From the NCBI GenBank assembly GCA_039654915.1, contig CM077596.1:3286001-3350000 (forward strand): a DNA stretch of 64,000 bases. The letters run 5' to 3'. Of this stretch, positions 36,658 through 48,960 are shown in pieces. This DNA is from Aquilaria yunnanensis (Eukaryota > Streptophyta > Magnoliopsida > Malvales > Thymelaeaceae). The position numbers and the translations under genes were made by a program. Under the pieces are notes generated by a model. That model was not told the origin of the DNA and did no database searches. It saw only the letters and a list, made by a program, of their open reading frames with translations. How positions within the stretch are numbered: position 1 is the first letter of the stretch; every line of letters begins with the position of its first letter.

Positions 36658-36670
36658 ATCTCCCACTTGC
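36658..36670 (-). other. Element E polypurine tract
   Basis: In element orientation gcaagtgggagat directly precedes the 3' LTR; this is the common plant copia polypurine tract. Confidence 0.8.
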
Positions 36671-37681
36671 TTTAAAGCCAATCATCCATGTATTTAATAC
36701 CAATGGATCCAGAATGAGTATCATGCTTTTGCTGTGTGAGAGGTTTCATCAATGGATCAATAATGTTGCTGTCTGTCGAGGTCCTGCATATCCTCACATC
36801 ACCCTTTTCGATGATCTCCCTAATGAGATTATAATGTCAGAGTATGTGTTTGGATTGCTGGTGAGATCGAAGTTCCTTAGCCTGTGCGATTACTCCATTG
36901 TTGTCATAATAGAGCTCCATCGGGTCGGCAATGCTTGGAACCACTCTAAGTTCTGTGATGAACTCCTTGATCCAAACTGCCTCTTTCGCAGCATCAGAGG
37001 TGGCAATGTACTTAGATTCTGTTGTAAAGTTGGTTACTATCTCTTTAAACTCTTCCAACTCACAGCACCACCACCAATACAAAACATATAACCAAATGGT
37101 GACCTAAAATCATCTTTATTGGATTAGAAGCTAGCATCGGTGTAACCCCTTACAACGAGCTGATCTTCACCCCCAAAGACCGAGAATGCATCTTTAGTCC
37201 TTCGTAAGTACTTAAGGATGTTTTTAATAGCTGTTCAGTGACTCTCACCGGGGTTTGATTGGTACCTGCTCGTCATGCTCAAAGCATACGAGACATCAGG
37301 ATGAGTACATATCATGGCATACATGATAAATCCAATTGCTGAGGCATATGGAGTCTTACTCATGCACTCTCTCTCCTCGGGTGTACTCAGACACTGAGAT
37401 CTAGAAAGAGTTATACCATGTGACATAGGGAAGAATCCTTTCTTGGAATCTTGTATGCTAAACCTCTCTAGCACCTTGTTAATGTATGTACTTTGGCTTA
37501 GGCTGAGTAACTTTCTAGACCTATCTTTATAAATCCTAATGCCTAACACATTGGTTACTTCACCCAAGTCCTTCATAGAGAAACATTTCCCTAGCTAAGT
37601 CTTTACAGATTATAGCTTGGGAACGTCATTCCTGATGAATATTACGTCATCTACATACAACACCAAGAAGACAATAGTGCT
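36671..37681 (-). pseudogene. Element E RT (3' part) and RNase H
   Basis: Reading the minus strand from 37681: IVFLVLYVDDVIF, with the copia YVDD catalytic box, then KDLGEVTNVLGI, LSLSQSTYINKVLERFSI, PYASAIGFIMYAM and PDVSYALSMTSRYQSNPG. RNase H follows with TESKYIATSDAAKEAVWIKEF, ELYYDNNGVIAQAKE and SHQQSKHIL. There are stops just after the YVDD box and between RT and RNase H. The 5' part of RT lies beyond F at 49191 and upstream. Confidence 0.88.
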
Positions 37682-37686
37682 CATAC
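37682..37686. repeat. Target duplication of solo LTR F, left copy (CATAC)
   Basis: CATAC here and at 49186-49190. Joining the flanks at one copy makes the copia RT reading continuous through the five shared bases, which confirms the insertion point. Confidence 0.9.
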
Positions 37687-38243
37687 TGATAGCCAAAGGC
37701 TATCGCCTCAATCTGGCCGAACACCCTGCCACAACAATGGCCAGAAGAACTGGCGCTTCCCGGGAACAGGTGGAATCATGCACCTCGGGAGATAGCCGGA
37801 GAGCTCCGAGCCTCGGCACGCCAGTAAAACATGAGGACTCTATTCGCCCCCCAAGGTTGTGAACAGCACGCCTTCGGAAAAGCGGCACCAGACATTGCTG
37901 CCCGAACATGATATCCCCGAAGGCGGAACCCCCTGGAACTGGGAACCCCCGAACTGAGGGTATGCTTCCCGAAGAGGCTCTGTCCGAACTAGAGGATGAC
38001 CTCGCCCAGGGACATCGGGAGTACGGCAGGAGCATTTAAGGAAGCATTTAAGGAAGCCTCTGACACGTCCCACCACAGACGTAAAAAGCCGCCCTGACGC
38101 GCAGACGCCATCAGAATCACATCATGGCCCGTCTCAGCACAAGGCTCGAGGCGAACTGGTTACCAACTATCTGTCCCCTACGCCCAGAAGTTCAGGAGCA
38201 TCCGACCGCACACGTGTCATGATCTGAACGGGCTAGGTATTCC

Positions 38244-38251
38244 TATATATA
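38244..38251 (+). promoter_or_regulatory. TATA box of solo LTR F
   Basis: tatatata inside ttcctatatatacagg, about 560 bp into the LTR, as expected for the U3/R boundary. An aataaa follows within 10 bases. Confidence 0.6.
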
Positions 38252-38329
38252 CAGGAAATAAATACTTGACAGGAGGTTGGTTGGCCGGAGATACAGCTCC
38301 CACACTCTGAGAAAATACCAGGCGAGACT

Positions 38330-38334
38330 TTTCT
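38330..38334. repeat. Target duplication of element G, left copy (TTTCT)
   Basis: TTTCT precedes the 5' LTR and is repeated exactly at 48961-48965 after the 3' LTR. Confidence 0.95.
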
Positions 38335-41070
38335 TGTAATGCCCGGAAAATCCAAACTGATTAGGTCCCGGGGTAAGTGGATTGGGAGCCAAAGAATTTT
38401 CCTAATTTGGGAATTTAGCTGAATTAATGTGAGGGGACATTAAATTAAGTGTTAAGGATTCATGAAATTAAGCTTGGCTTAGGCCAAGAAAAATAATGGT
38501 GAAAATGGTGGATTTCGAAGATGAAGGACTCAATTGAACAAAGGAATTGTTGTAAGTTGGGCTCAATTGCCCAAATTCAAAAGATTGGAGGACTAAGTGG
38601 GGAATTGACCCATTTTCATGGCCTTGGATGCCATGGCTAGCCATGTCCATTCAAAATAATATATTTTATGCCACCTCCACCTCCACCCACACCTCCACCC
38701 ACCTTTGTCCCCCACCTTCACCACTTCATCATTTAACTTCACCAACTCTTCCAATTTGTCCCCCCACTTTGTCTCCCACTTCCCATTTGAATTATTACTC
38801 CACTAAGGCATTATTCCCACCCATTTTGGACACCCATAACCGTACATACACTCCCCCATTCAACAAAATACATTTCTTCACTCATCTCACCTCATTCAAG
38901 CCATTTCACTCTCTTTCTTCAATCTCTCTCTACAAACTCTCTCTCCTTTCTCTCTAGTTTTGGCCAACACTTGTTCTTCTCTCCAAGAACATTTCTAACT
39001 CTTCTCCTTCCTCCAAAAATTCTGCCATCACTAGAAATCACCCTTCCATAAATTAAAACCAAGTGTTCTTGGTGGAATTCATGCTCTAAACACCCAAAGA
39101 GCAAGAATCAAGTAAAAGATTCAAAGAAAACCAAGGAGAGAAATTCGGCCATCTTCATTTCTTAGAGGTTTTGAACTCTTCTCAAGGAGTTCTTTGTGTA
39201 TATGAGCTTCTAAGCTCATTGGGAGGAAGAATCAAGAAGAAAATTTGAAGAACATCAAGCACACAAAAATTCGGTCTCACCTCCTAGTCGAGGTTTCGTA
39301 AGTGTGAACCAAGTATTCTTGGTATTTTGATTTCTTTAAGATAATTACCAAGTATTCTTGGTATTTTATGAATTACTAATTTATTTGGCCATTTTGGTTC
39401 TTGTGCTAGAAAATCATTTCTAGAAACCAACAAGCGAGGAAATCGAAGGAAAACAAGCTTCTAAGAAGCTTTCGGTATTGGTAAGGATTCCTATACTCTT
39501 TGAGTATTCGGGCCCCTAGGTGATGGTCAAAGAACCATATGATCCTAGGTGTGCTATGAGGGCTTAAGTTAAATTATTGCTTCGGCAATTCCGTTTTGCT
39601 CATGAGCTAAGTTAAGTAAGCAAGCATTATGGGCTAGGATTTAAGTAGGCCACCTTAAATTCCTATGCTAAGTGAGATCTCCGAAAATGAAAAGTATGTG
39701 AAATTAATGAAATAAAACTTGAGGGATGCTTGCTGCCCTTCTGTAAATCAAGGTGTTAAGTGGCGTGTGTTTGTGTGCTTCTATGAATTTGTTGTGCATG
39801 CTAACCCCCGATTTCGATTATTATTGTATATACATGTATCTTTGTGTTTTCTTTGTCTTTATGTTTTCTTTGCAGGATTTTTGGAATATTTATTGCCATT
39901 ACATTCTTGGCATATGTTAGGCCATAAAGGCCATATGTTAGGCTTTGGAAGCCATACGGAATCCTTATTGAGATTTAAATCTCACCCGCCCTACTCTACC
40001 TTTGTAGGAAAAAGTGTGCTCGAAAGATTGAGCTAAGAGTCCTAAGTACTCTTTCTGTGGTGTTGAGGTTGAGTATGTAAATACTATTTGCTCAATTTAT
40101 TCTAAGTATTTACCTTTAGTTGCTTGAAAATCAAGTTAATAAAATGTGGACTTTGTGTGCAGGACTACGTGTCTAGAAACTGTGGGAACAACGTCTTAAG
40201 GTGGATTTGTGTTCTTTGGATTATGGCTTGCTTTTAAGCATGTAATAGTTGGTCTTAGTTAAATGACCAAATTTATGGACTTAGCTAAAATTTGGCCAAA
40301 CTTAGTATTTTGGGCTTGTAATATGGACTATGGACACTTTGGGTGTTTTTATTGCTTGGTGGACTTACCAAGGCCCATGCATGTTTTATGGAAGTATGAT
40401 TTTCATGAAAATCGGAAGCATGTATAAATTGGGCTTAAATGCATGTTTTGGGCTTAAATAAGAAATTAGAAAATTTGAATATATTCTTGGTTAATTTTGG
40501 GCCATATGCATGTTAAGTATCGAAAAGGCCCATAAGCCCATGTTTATGTTGAAAGCATGCTATGTTTGGTTTTGTATGCGCACTCAAAGAAAAACATGCA
40601 AATAAACTTGGAGAAGCATGAAATTGGATGCATGTGTAAAGATTGGCTAATAAGGAATTCAAGTGCACGTACGTGAATTAATATATGCCTAAGCATTAGT
40701 TGCATCTAAAGGCATTAAGTGATTATGTGCACTAGTGAACACCAAAACACATAAGCATGCAGAGCATATGCATGAAAATAAGTTTTCAAACTTAAGTTGG
40801 TGTTTTGGATGCCATGCATACTCTTGGCTAAAGCTTGGTAAATACCATGAAAATGAACACATGAAATCCACATAGGTGCTAGTTTGTTTCCAAGAGCACT
40901 TAAACTTAAACCTTTAATAAGAACATAACAAGCTAGTACTAGTAAGTATCCTGGGGTTCGTGCCCATAAGTCTTAGTGAGTAATAAAAGTCCCTTCGGTT
41001 TAATTAAACTTCCGCTGCATGTTTTAGATAATTGGGCCCGGATGGGCCAGGGGCAGTTTAGGGCACGACA
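38335..41070 (+). repeat. Element G 5' LTR
   Basis: TGTAATGCCC to GGGCACGACA; the first and last ten bases are inverted repeats at eight positions. It holds a C-rich ccacctcc stretch (38671-38710), a CT-rich leader-like block (38880-38960) and three copies of a 16-bp hairpin. The 109-codon frame at 38628-38957 comes from the C-rich stretch and is not a credible gene. Confidence 0.97.
39058..39362. repeat. Three hairpins ACCAAG-N4-CTTGGT in the G LTR
   Basis: Copies at 39058-39073 (loop tgtt), 39308-39323 and 39347-39362 (loop tatt), with perfect 6-bp stems. The last two lie within a longer direct repeat (accaagtattcttggtatttt). All three recur in the 3' LTR. Confidence 0.7.
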
Positions 41071-41073
41071 GCT

Positions 41074-41085
41074 TGGTATCAGAGC
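41074..41085 (+). other. Element G primer-binding site
   Basis: tggtatcagagc, an exact complement of the initiator tRNA-Met 3' end, three bases after the LTR. Confidence 0.95.
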
Positions 41086-41217
41086 AAGTTTGCTCTGAAG
41101 GACCAAAGTTTTGGTCTATGATTCTTAGTATAGACTTGTTCCCACATAGGTTATGTCCACTAATGAATATTTATGAATATTGAGCAATTGTGTGCCTTGC
41201 TTGTTGTTAATTGTAGG

Positions 41218-44200
41218 ATGAGAACCAGAAATATGAACCGAGGCCGAAATGGAAATGAAAATTCCCATCAAGGGAATGAAAATGCTGGCTTTGTGCCAGA
41301 GGCCCAAGTCAGGCCTTATGAGCCCATCAGGGCTAATGTTACTGGGCCTAGCATTAATGCCCAAGAAAGAAGAGAAGCAAGAATGGAAGCAATGATGGAA
41401 GCTATGCAGGCCAATATGGCCCAATTAGCAGCTAGCATGCAGATCCTGGCAAGGGGTCAAGCCCAAGTCCCAGAGCCTGCTGGGCAGCAAAGAGAGCCAC
41501 CAATGAGAAGGAGGCCAGGAAAAGAACCTGTACTCGATGATCAAGCTAGCGAGAATGGCGATGATGAGGATGAAGAAAGAAGAAACCCACGAGCAAGAAG
41601 AATAAGATCTGAGATCCAACAAGAATTAAGAGAAGAAGAGGAAGAAAGTCCAGATGCAGAAGAGCTGGACATGGAGGATATTGATGGACCTACCCAACTC
41701 ACTGCCACCACCAGGGCAGTGAGGGCGCAAAGAGGGAGGCCCAATATTGATAATGCTGGGGGCCTAAGAGAAGGCCAATTGGAGGGGTTCCTTGCCCTAA
41801 AACCTCCAGTATTTAAAGGAAGCTGTAACCCAGATGAAGCAGAATTCTGGAAAAACCAGATCGAAAAGATCTTTGAGAGAATGGAGGTTTCCGCTTCTCA
41901 GAAGGTCTTACTGGCAACCTTCAAACTAGAAGGAAATGCTGAGTTATGGTGGAGAGCAGTCCATAGGACATATGCTAGCAAAAATGCTAGGCGGCCTACT
42001 CAAAGGAGAAGAGCAATGAGATGGCCCGAATTCGAACAAGTGTTTCATCAACAATACATCGGTGAAGCACAGAAAGACCAAAAGCAGGTTGAGTTTGACC
42101 TGCTTGAGCAGAAAGAGCTCTCCGTACTAGAATATGAACAGAGGTTCAGTAACCTCATAAGATATGCACCACAGTACGATGATCGAGAGGATCTAAAGGC
42201 CAAGAGGTTCCTTCGAGGACTTAGGCCAGAGCTGAGGCAAATACTCAGAGCAGTAGGAGCCAACAAATACCACGACATTGTACAGAAGGCTATGGCCCTA
42301 GAGCAAGAGTTCAGGGGACAATTCATGATTGGCTCCGGAAGTACCAGTAGACTACAAAAGCCCTCTAAAAAGAGAGGAAAAGATAGCTTGGCATATGAGC
42401 CAAGAATGGATAAGAGAATGAAGGCCACAGCCCCCTACGGGCCACAATGTGAAACGTGTGGTAAGTTCCATGGCCAAAAGCCATGCTACAGGCTCACTTC
42501 CGGATGCCTAAAATGCGGCTCCCAGGATCACTGGGTAAAAGACTGCCCTGCCAAGGGAGAAGATCAGAGGACCCCGGGAGGGTTCAATAACAGATGGGCA
42601 CATAGACAATTGCCCATAAAGAGGCCCAATATACCTCCACCACCGAGGAGGGACCAGGGCCCTAGCATGCCCCAGGGCAGGAGTAAACAAGCTCAAGCTG
42701 CTGGAAGAGTATTCCAGATTGAGAGTTCGAGAAAAGCACGAGAGGACCCAGAGGACAATAGAGCTGGGGACGATGAAGAAGAAATGGACCAGGCCAGGCT
42801 GGTCAGGCAAACTCTTGCAGGTACCATTATTATTAATGGTTATGAGGTATCAGTTTTATTTGATACTGGTGCATCTTTATCTATAGTATCCTCTAAGCTA
42901 GTTAAAGATATGAACCTAGAAGTATGCAATACGGATAAAATGTACCTGGTTAAAACTGCCGGGAACGAGGTCTTGATAACATACCATATGGTAAAAGATT
43001 GCATGCTTAGGCTAGGTGAGCTAGAGCTTAGAGCCGACCTAATAATCTTGGATACTAATGGATATGATATCATACTAGGTATGAACTGGCTTAGTACCAA
43101 CCGGGTAGTCATAGACTGCCATGCCAGGCAACTTTATCTGCCTGGACACAAACCTCAATCTTTGAAAAAATCTTCTAGGTTAGTCCTAGAACATCTTTTG
43201 AAAGTGGTGGAACACAAACCCCTAATAATAAAAGGTGAATACCTAGGGTTAAATGGAACTGAAGTTGAAATAGAGCTGGGTAAAATACCCATAGCAAGAG
43301 AATTCCCTGAAGTGTTCCCCACTGATCTCCCAGGACTCCCTCCTGCAAGAGAGGTTGAGTTTGAGATCAAATTGGTGCCAGGAGCTGCACCAGCATCTAT
43401 TGCTCCTTACAGGATGGCTATTCCTGAAATGATGGAACTAAAGAAGCAACTGGATGAGTTGCTTGAGAAGGGTTTCATAAGGCCAAGTACATCTCCTTGG
43501 GGAGCACCTGTACTTTTTGTGAAGAAGAAAGATGGAACCCTTAGGTTGTGCATCGATTACAGGAAGCTCAATGCACTAACCATTAAGAATAAGTACCCCC
43601 TCCCAAGGATCGAGGATCTATTTGATCAGTTAAAGGGAGCTAAGGTCTTTTCCAAAATAGACCTCAGATCTGGATACTTCCAGCTGAGAGTCAGGGAAGA
43701 AGATGTCCCAAAGACAGCTTTCAGAACCAGATATGGTCACTTTGAGTACACAGTGATGCCATTTGGGCTCACAAATGCGCCAGCCTTTTTCATGGACCTC
43801 ATGCAAAGAGTGTTCAAGGCTTATTTGGACCACTTTGTTGTGGTATTTATCGATGACATATTAGTGTACTCAAAGGATGAAAAAGCCCATAAGGAGCACC
43901 TGAGAAGGGTGCTAAGCCTGTTAAAGGAACATGAGTTATATGGCAAACTAAGTAAGTGCCAATTCTGGGCTAAGGAAATTGGGTTTCTCGGACATGTGAT
44001 CAATGAGCATGGATTAGCTGTTGATCCCGAGAAAATCAAAGCTGTCTTGGAATGGAAGCAACCTCAGACTGTGAGGGACATAAGAAGCTTCCTAGGACTT
44101 GCTGGCTACTACAGGAGATTCGTGCCCAAGTTTTCTGTACTAGCAGCTCCGCTCACTCAATTGACAAGAAAGGACCAAAAGTTTGAATGGAGTGAGCAAT

Positions 44201-46212
44201 GTGAGGCTAGCTTCCAAGAACTTAAGGAAAGATTGACTACAGCCCCAATACTGGTTCTACCAGACCCTACTAAGGAGTATATAGTTTACACTGATGCTTC
44301 TCGGGTTGGGCTGGGCTGTGTCTTAATGCAAGGGAAGCAAGCAATAGCCTATGGGTCAAGACAATTAAGGCCTCATGAGAAGAATTATCCAGTTCATGAT
44401 CTGGAGTTAGCGGCAGTGATCTTTGCTCTGAAGCAGTGGAGGCACTACCTACTTGGAGGCAGATTCCAAGTCTTCACAGACCACAAGAGTCTAAGGTACT
44501 TGTTTACACAAAAGGACCTGAACATGAGGCAAAGAAGATGGCTTGAGTACCTAAAAGATTTTGAGTGCGTCATCGAGTATACGGCCGGGAAGGCCAATGT
44601 GGTAGCTGATGCTCTCAGTAGGAAGTACACGGGAATACTCAAAGCCACTGGAGAGCCTACTAAGGTAGAGGTACTCAGTTTGTCTGAATTGGCCCAGGAA
44701 TGGAAACACTGGGAGATGGACCAAGTAAAGGTCCTAACTATTAGGTCTGAATGGAAAGACCTAATTCAGGAAGCTCAGCTTCAAGATGAGGAGATTCCCA
44801 GGATCTCTGGGCAAAAACGAGGGAAATTGTATCAAGGATTTTCCTTTAAGGCTGGAATATTATATTTCCAGAATAGGATTTATGTGCCAAATAGGAATGG
44901 AATCAGGCAACAAATCCTAGAAGAAGCCCACTCCAGCTTGATGAGTATGCATCCTGGAGCTCAGAAAATGTATAAGAATTTGAGATCCCATTTCTGGTGG
45001 CCATATATGAAGCAGGAGATTGGTGCTTCTGTGGCTAAGTGTATGACTTGTCAGCAAGTCAAAGTGGAACACCAGAGACCTGGTGGAAAATTACAGAGCT
45101 TACCTATACCAGAAAGGAAATGGGGATCCATATCCATGGACTTTGTAGTGGGTTTGCCACTGACCCGAAGAAAGAGTAATACAATCTGGGTCATAGTGGA
45201 CAGATTGACTAAGGCAGCCCACTTCTTGCCCATAAACCTTACAGACTCCTTGGAGAAGTTAGCCCAACAATATGTTAAGGAGATAGTAAGGCTACATGGT
45301 GTACCAGACGACATTGTCTCAGATCGAGACCCAAGATTTGTTTCTAGATTCTAGAAGTCCTTGCACCATGCCATGGGCACTAAGTTAAAATTCAGTTCCG
45401 CATACCATCCTCAAACGGACGGACAGACTGAAAGAACCATTCAAACCTTGGAAGATATGTTGAGGTGTTGTATTATTGACTTCCAAGGAGAATGGGATAA
45501 ACACTTGCCTTTAGTGGAGTTTTCGTACAATAATAGTCATCACTCAGTGATTGGCATGGCACCTTATGAGGCACTATATGGAAGGAGATGCATAACTCCA
45601 CACTGCTGGCATGAGCCAGGTGATAAGTTGGAAATTGGCCCAGAACTCATAAGAGAGACTACTGGGAAAGTTAAGCTAATCCAGGAAAGGATTAAGGCTG
45701 CCAACAATAGGCAAGAATCATATGCCAACCTCAAGAAAAGAAGAGACCTGGAGTTCCAGGCAGGAGACCAAGTGTGGTTGAAAGTATCTCCCATGAAGGG
45801 AGTAATGAGGTTTGGTAAGCGGGGAAAATTAGCCCCGAGGTATGTAGGACCATACCTAATACTCGCAAGAGTAGGAAATGTAGCCTACAAGTTAGAACTA
45901 CCACCTGAGCTGGGACATGTACATGACACATTTCATGTAAGCTTGTTGAAGAAGTGTGTCTCCGACCCTAAACAAGTGGTACATGTCACTAGTGTGCCCA
46001 TTACCCAAGATCTTACATATGAGGAAGAACCAATTCGGGTATTGGCAAGGGACACTAGAAAGCTCAGGAGTAAGTGGATATCGATGGTAAAAGTCCAATG
46101 GACTAACCATTCTGAGGAGGAGGCAACATGGGAGGTTGAAACTGAAATGCTTAAGAACTATCCGGATACCTTTCCTAAGCTCCTAGGAAATTTGGAGGAC
46201 CAAATTTCTTAA
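41218..46212 (+). pseudogene. Element G gag-pol polyprotein, one internal stop
   Basis: One frame encodes gag and pol. An in-frame ATG exists at 41173, but 41218 starts the conserved gag N-terminus. Counting from 41173: retrotransposon gag about 205-390; Cys motif C426-C429-H433-C438 and zinc knuckle C445-C448-H453-C458; protease D564-TGA; RT with [16 protein letters not shown] and FIDDILVYS (D894, D895); RNase H D1041, D1103, DALSR; integrase H1253, H1260, C1290, C1293, then D1323 and D1384. A TAG at 45352-45354 follows residue 1393 where relatives have tryptophan (TGG). The same frame reopens at 45355 with the glutamate region (DGQTERTIQ), the integrase C-terminus and a chromodomain ([18 protein letters not shown]), stopping at 46210. 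The break removes the third catalytic residue, so translation stops before a working integrase is complete. Confidence 0.95.
45352..45354 (+). other. Premature TAG in element G integrase
   Basis: The context ttctagaag is a G-to-A transition from the family TGG codon. It lies between the second aspartate and the glutamate of the catalytic triad. The following bases do not match known tobamovirus-type readthrough contexts, so it is read as a mutation rather than programmed recoding. Confidence 0.9.
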
Positions 46213-46220
46213 GGAGGGGA
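46211..46220 (+). other. Element G polypurine tract
   Basis: aaggagggga, four bases before the 3' LTR and overlapping the gag-pol stop codon. Confidence 0.9.
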
Positions 46221-46224
46221 GTGT

Positions 46225-48960
46225 TGTAATGCCCGGAAAATCCAAACTGATTAGGTCCCGGGGTAAGTGGATTGGGAGCCAAAGAATTTTCCTAATTTGG
46301 GAATTTAGCTGAATTAATGTGAGGGGACATTAAATTAAGTGTTAAGGATTCATGAAATTAAGCTTGGCTTAGGCCAAGAAAAATAATGGTGAAAATGGTG
46401 GATTTCGAAGATGAAGGACTCAATTGAACAAAGGAATTGTTGTAAGTTGGGCTCAATTGCCCAAATTCAAAAGATTGGAGGACTAAGTGGGGAATTGACC
46501 CATTTTCATGGCCTTGGATGCCATGGCTAGCCATGTCCATTCAAAATAATATATTTTATGCCACCTCCACCTCCACCCACACCTCCACTCACCTTTGTCC
46601 CCCACCTTCACCACTTCATCATTTAACTTCACCAACTCTTCCAATTTGTCCCCCCACTTTGTCTCCCACTTCCCATTTGAATTATTACTCCACTAAGGCA
46701 TTATTCCCACCCATTTTGGACACCCATAACCGTACATACACTCCCCCATTCAACAAAATACATTTCTTCACTCATCTCACCTCATTCAAGCCATTTCACT
46801 CTCTTTCTTCAATCTCTCTCTACAAACTCTCTCTCCTTTCTCTCTAGTTTTGGCCAACACTTGTTCTTCTCTCCAAGAACATTTCTAACTCTTCTCCTTC
46901 CTCCAAAAATTCTGCCATCACTAGAAATCACCCTTCCATAAATTAAAACCAAGTGTTCTTGGTGGAATTCATGCTCTAAACACCCAAAGAGCAAGAATCA
47001 AGTAAAAGATTCAAAGAAAACCAAGGAGAGAAATTCGGCCATCTTCATTTCTTAGAGGTTTTGAACTCTTCTCAAGGAGTTCTTTGTGTATATGAGCTTC
47101 TAAGCTCATTGGGAGGAAGAATCAAGAAGAAAATTTGAAGAACATCAAGCACACAAAAATTCGGTCTCACCTCCTAGTCGAGGTTTCGTAAGTGTGAACC
47201 AAGTATTCTTGGTATTTTGATTTCTTTAAGATAATTACCAAGTATTCTTGGTATTTTATGGATTACTAATTTATTTGGCCATTTTGGTTCTTGTGCTAGA
47301 AAATCATTTCTAGAAACCAACAAGCGAGGAAATCGAAGGAAAACAAGCTTCTAAGAAGCTTTCGGTATTGGTAAGGATTCCTATACTCTTTGAGTATTCG
47401 GGCCCCTAGGTGATGGTCAAAGAACCATATGATCCTAGGTGTGCTATGAGGGCTTAAGTTAAATTATTGCTTCGGCAATTCCGTTTTGCTCATGAGCTAA
47501 GTTAAGTAAGCAAGCATTATGGGCTAGGATTTAAGTAGGCCACCTTAAATTCCTATGCTAAGTGAGATCTCCGAAAATGAAAAGTATGTGAAATTAATGA
47601 AATAAAACTTGAGGGATGCTTGCTGCCCTTCTGTAAATCAAGGTGTTAAGTGGCGTGTGTTTGTGTGCTTCTATGAATTTGTTGTGCATGCTAACCCCCG
47701 ATTTCGATTATTATTGTATATACATGTATCTTTGTGTTTTCTTTGTCTTTATGTTTTCTTTGCAGGATTTTTGGAATATTTATTGCCATTACATTCTTGG
47801 CATATGTTAGGCCATAAAGGCCATATGTTAGGCTTTGGAAGCCATACGGAATCCTTATTGAGATTTAAATCTCACCCGCCCTACTCTACCTTTGTAGGAA
47901 AAAGTGTGCTCGAAAGATTGAGCTAAGAGTCCTAAGTACTCTTTCTGTGGTGTTGAGGTTGAGTATGTAAATACTATTTGCTCAATTTATTCTAAGTATT
48001 TACCTTTAGTTGCTTGAAAATCAAGTTAATAAAATGTGGACTTTGTGTGCAGGACTACGTGTCTAGAAACTGTGGGAACAACGTCTTAAGGTGGATTTGT
48101 GTTCTTTGGATTATGGCTTGCTTTTAAGCATGTAATAGTTGATCTTAGTTAAATGACCAAATTTATGGACTTAGCTAAAATTTGGCCAAACTTAGTATTT
48201 TGGGCTTGTAATATGGACTATGGACACTTTGGGTGTTTTTATTGCTTGGTGGACTTACCAAGGCCCATGCATGTTTTATGGAAGTATGATTTTCATGAAA
48301 ATCGGAAGCATGTATAAATTGGGCTTAAATGCATGTTTTGGGCTTAAATAAGAAATTAGAAAATTTGAATATATTCTTGGTTAATTTTGGGCCATATGCA
48401 TGTTAAGTATCGAAAAGGCCCATAAGCCCATGTTTATGTTGAAAGCATGCTATGTTTGGTTTTGTATGCGCACTCAAAGAAAAACATGCAAATAAACTTG
48501 GAGAAGCATGAAATTGGATGCATGTGTAAAGATTGGCTAATAAGGAATTCAAGTGCACGTACGTGAATTAATATATGCCTAAGCATTAGTTGCATCTAAA
48601 GGCATTAAGTGATTATGTGCACTAGTGAACACCAAAACACATAAGCATGCAGAGCATATGCATGAAAATAAGTTTTCAAACTTAAGTTGGTGTTTTGGAT
48701 GCCATGCATACTCTTGGCTAAAGCTTGGTAAATACCATGAAAATGAACACATGAAATCCACATAGGTGCTAGTTTGTTTCCAAGAGCACTTAAACTTAAA
48801 CCTTTAATAAGAACATAACAAGCTAGTACTAGTAAGTATCCTGGGGTTCGTGCCCATAAGTCTTAGTGAGTAATAAAAGTCCCTTCGGTTTAATTAAACT
48901 TCCGCTGCATGTTTTAGATAATTGGGCCCGGATGGGCCAGGGGCAGTTTAGGGCACGACA
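46225..48960 (+). repeat. Element G 3' LTR
   Basis: 2736 bp, the same length as the 5' LTR and differing at three transitions. Followed by TTTCT (48961-48965). Confidence 0.97.

Larger units (their letters stand above)
38335..48960 (+). mobile_element. Element G: young, nearly intact Ty3/gypsy chromovirus (Tekay-like)
   Basis: 10,626 bp with two 2736-bp LTRs, a perfect 5-bp target duplication, a perfect tRNA-Met primer site, one long gag-pol frame ending in a chromodomain, and a polypurine tract. Comparing the LTRs along their full length I find three differences, all transitions (38699 C/46589 T, 39371 A/47261 G, 40252 G/48142 A), about 0.11%. At an assumed 1.3e-8 substitutions per site per year that is on the order of 40,000 years. 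The only coding lesion seen is one TAG in integrase. The Tekay/Del placement is inferred from LTR length, gag-pol layout and chromodomain. Confidence 0.97.

Noticed and set aside
36633..37091. 152-codon plus-strand frame
   Set aside because: It is the antisense of copia RNase H in element E.
37617..38076. Overlapping frames on both strands
   Set aside because: They span the junction of copia RT and solo LTR F and reflect only the high GC content of F.
38628..38957. 109-codon Pro/Ser/Thr-rich frame, repeated at 46518-46847
   Set aside because: It lies inside both LTRs of element G and comes from the C- and CT-rich leader segment; no domain and no independent support.
41074..41085. tRNA-Met-like sequence as a tRNA gene
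   Set aside because: Only the 12-base complement of the tRNA 3' end is present, directly after an LTR; it is a primer-binding site. No complete tRNA was found in the window.
42048..42428. 126-codon minus-strand frame, and other minus frames across 41125-46110
   Set aside because: All are shadows of the element G gag-pol frame.
45352..45354. Programmed stop-codon readthrough between gag and pol parts
   Set aside because: The TAG is inside the integrase catalytic core, not at a gag/pol boundary, and lacks a known readthrough context; a point mutation is simpler.
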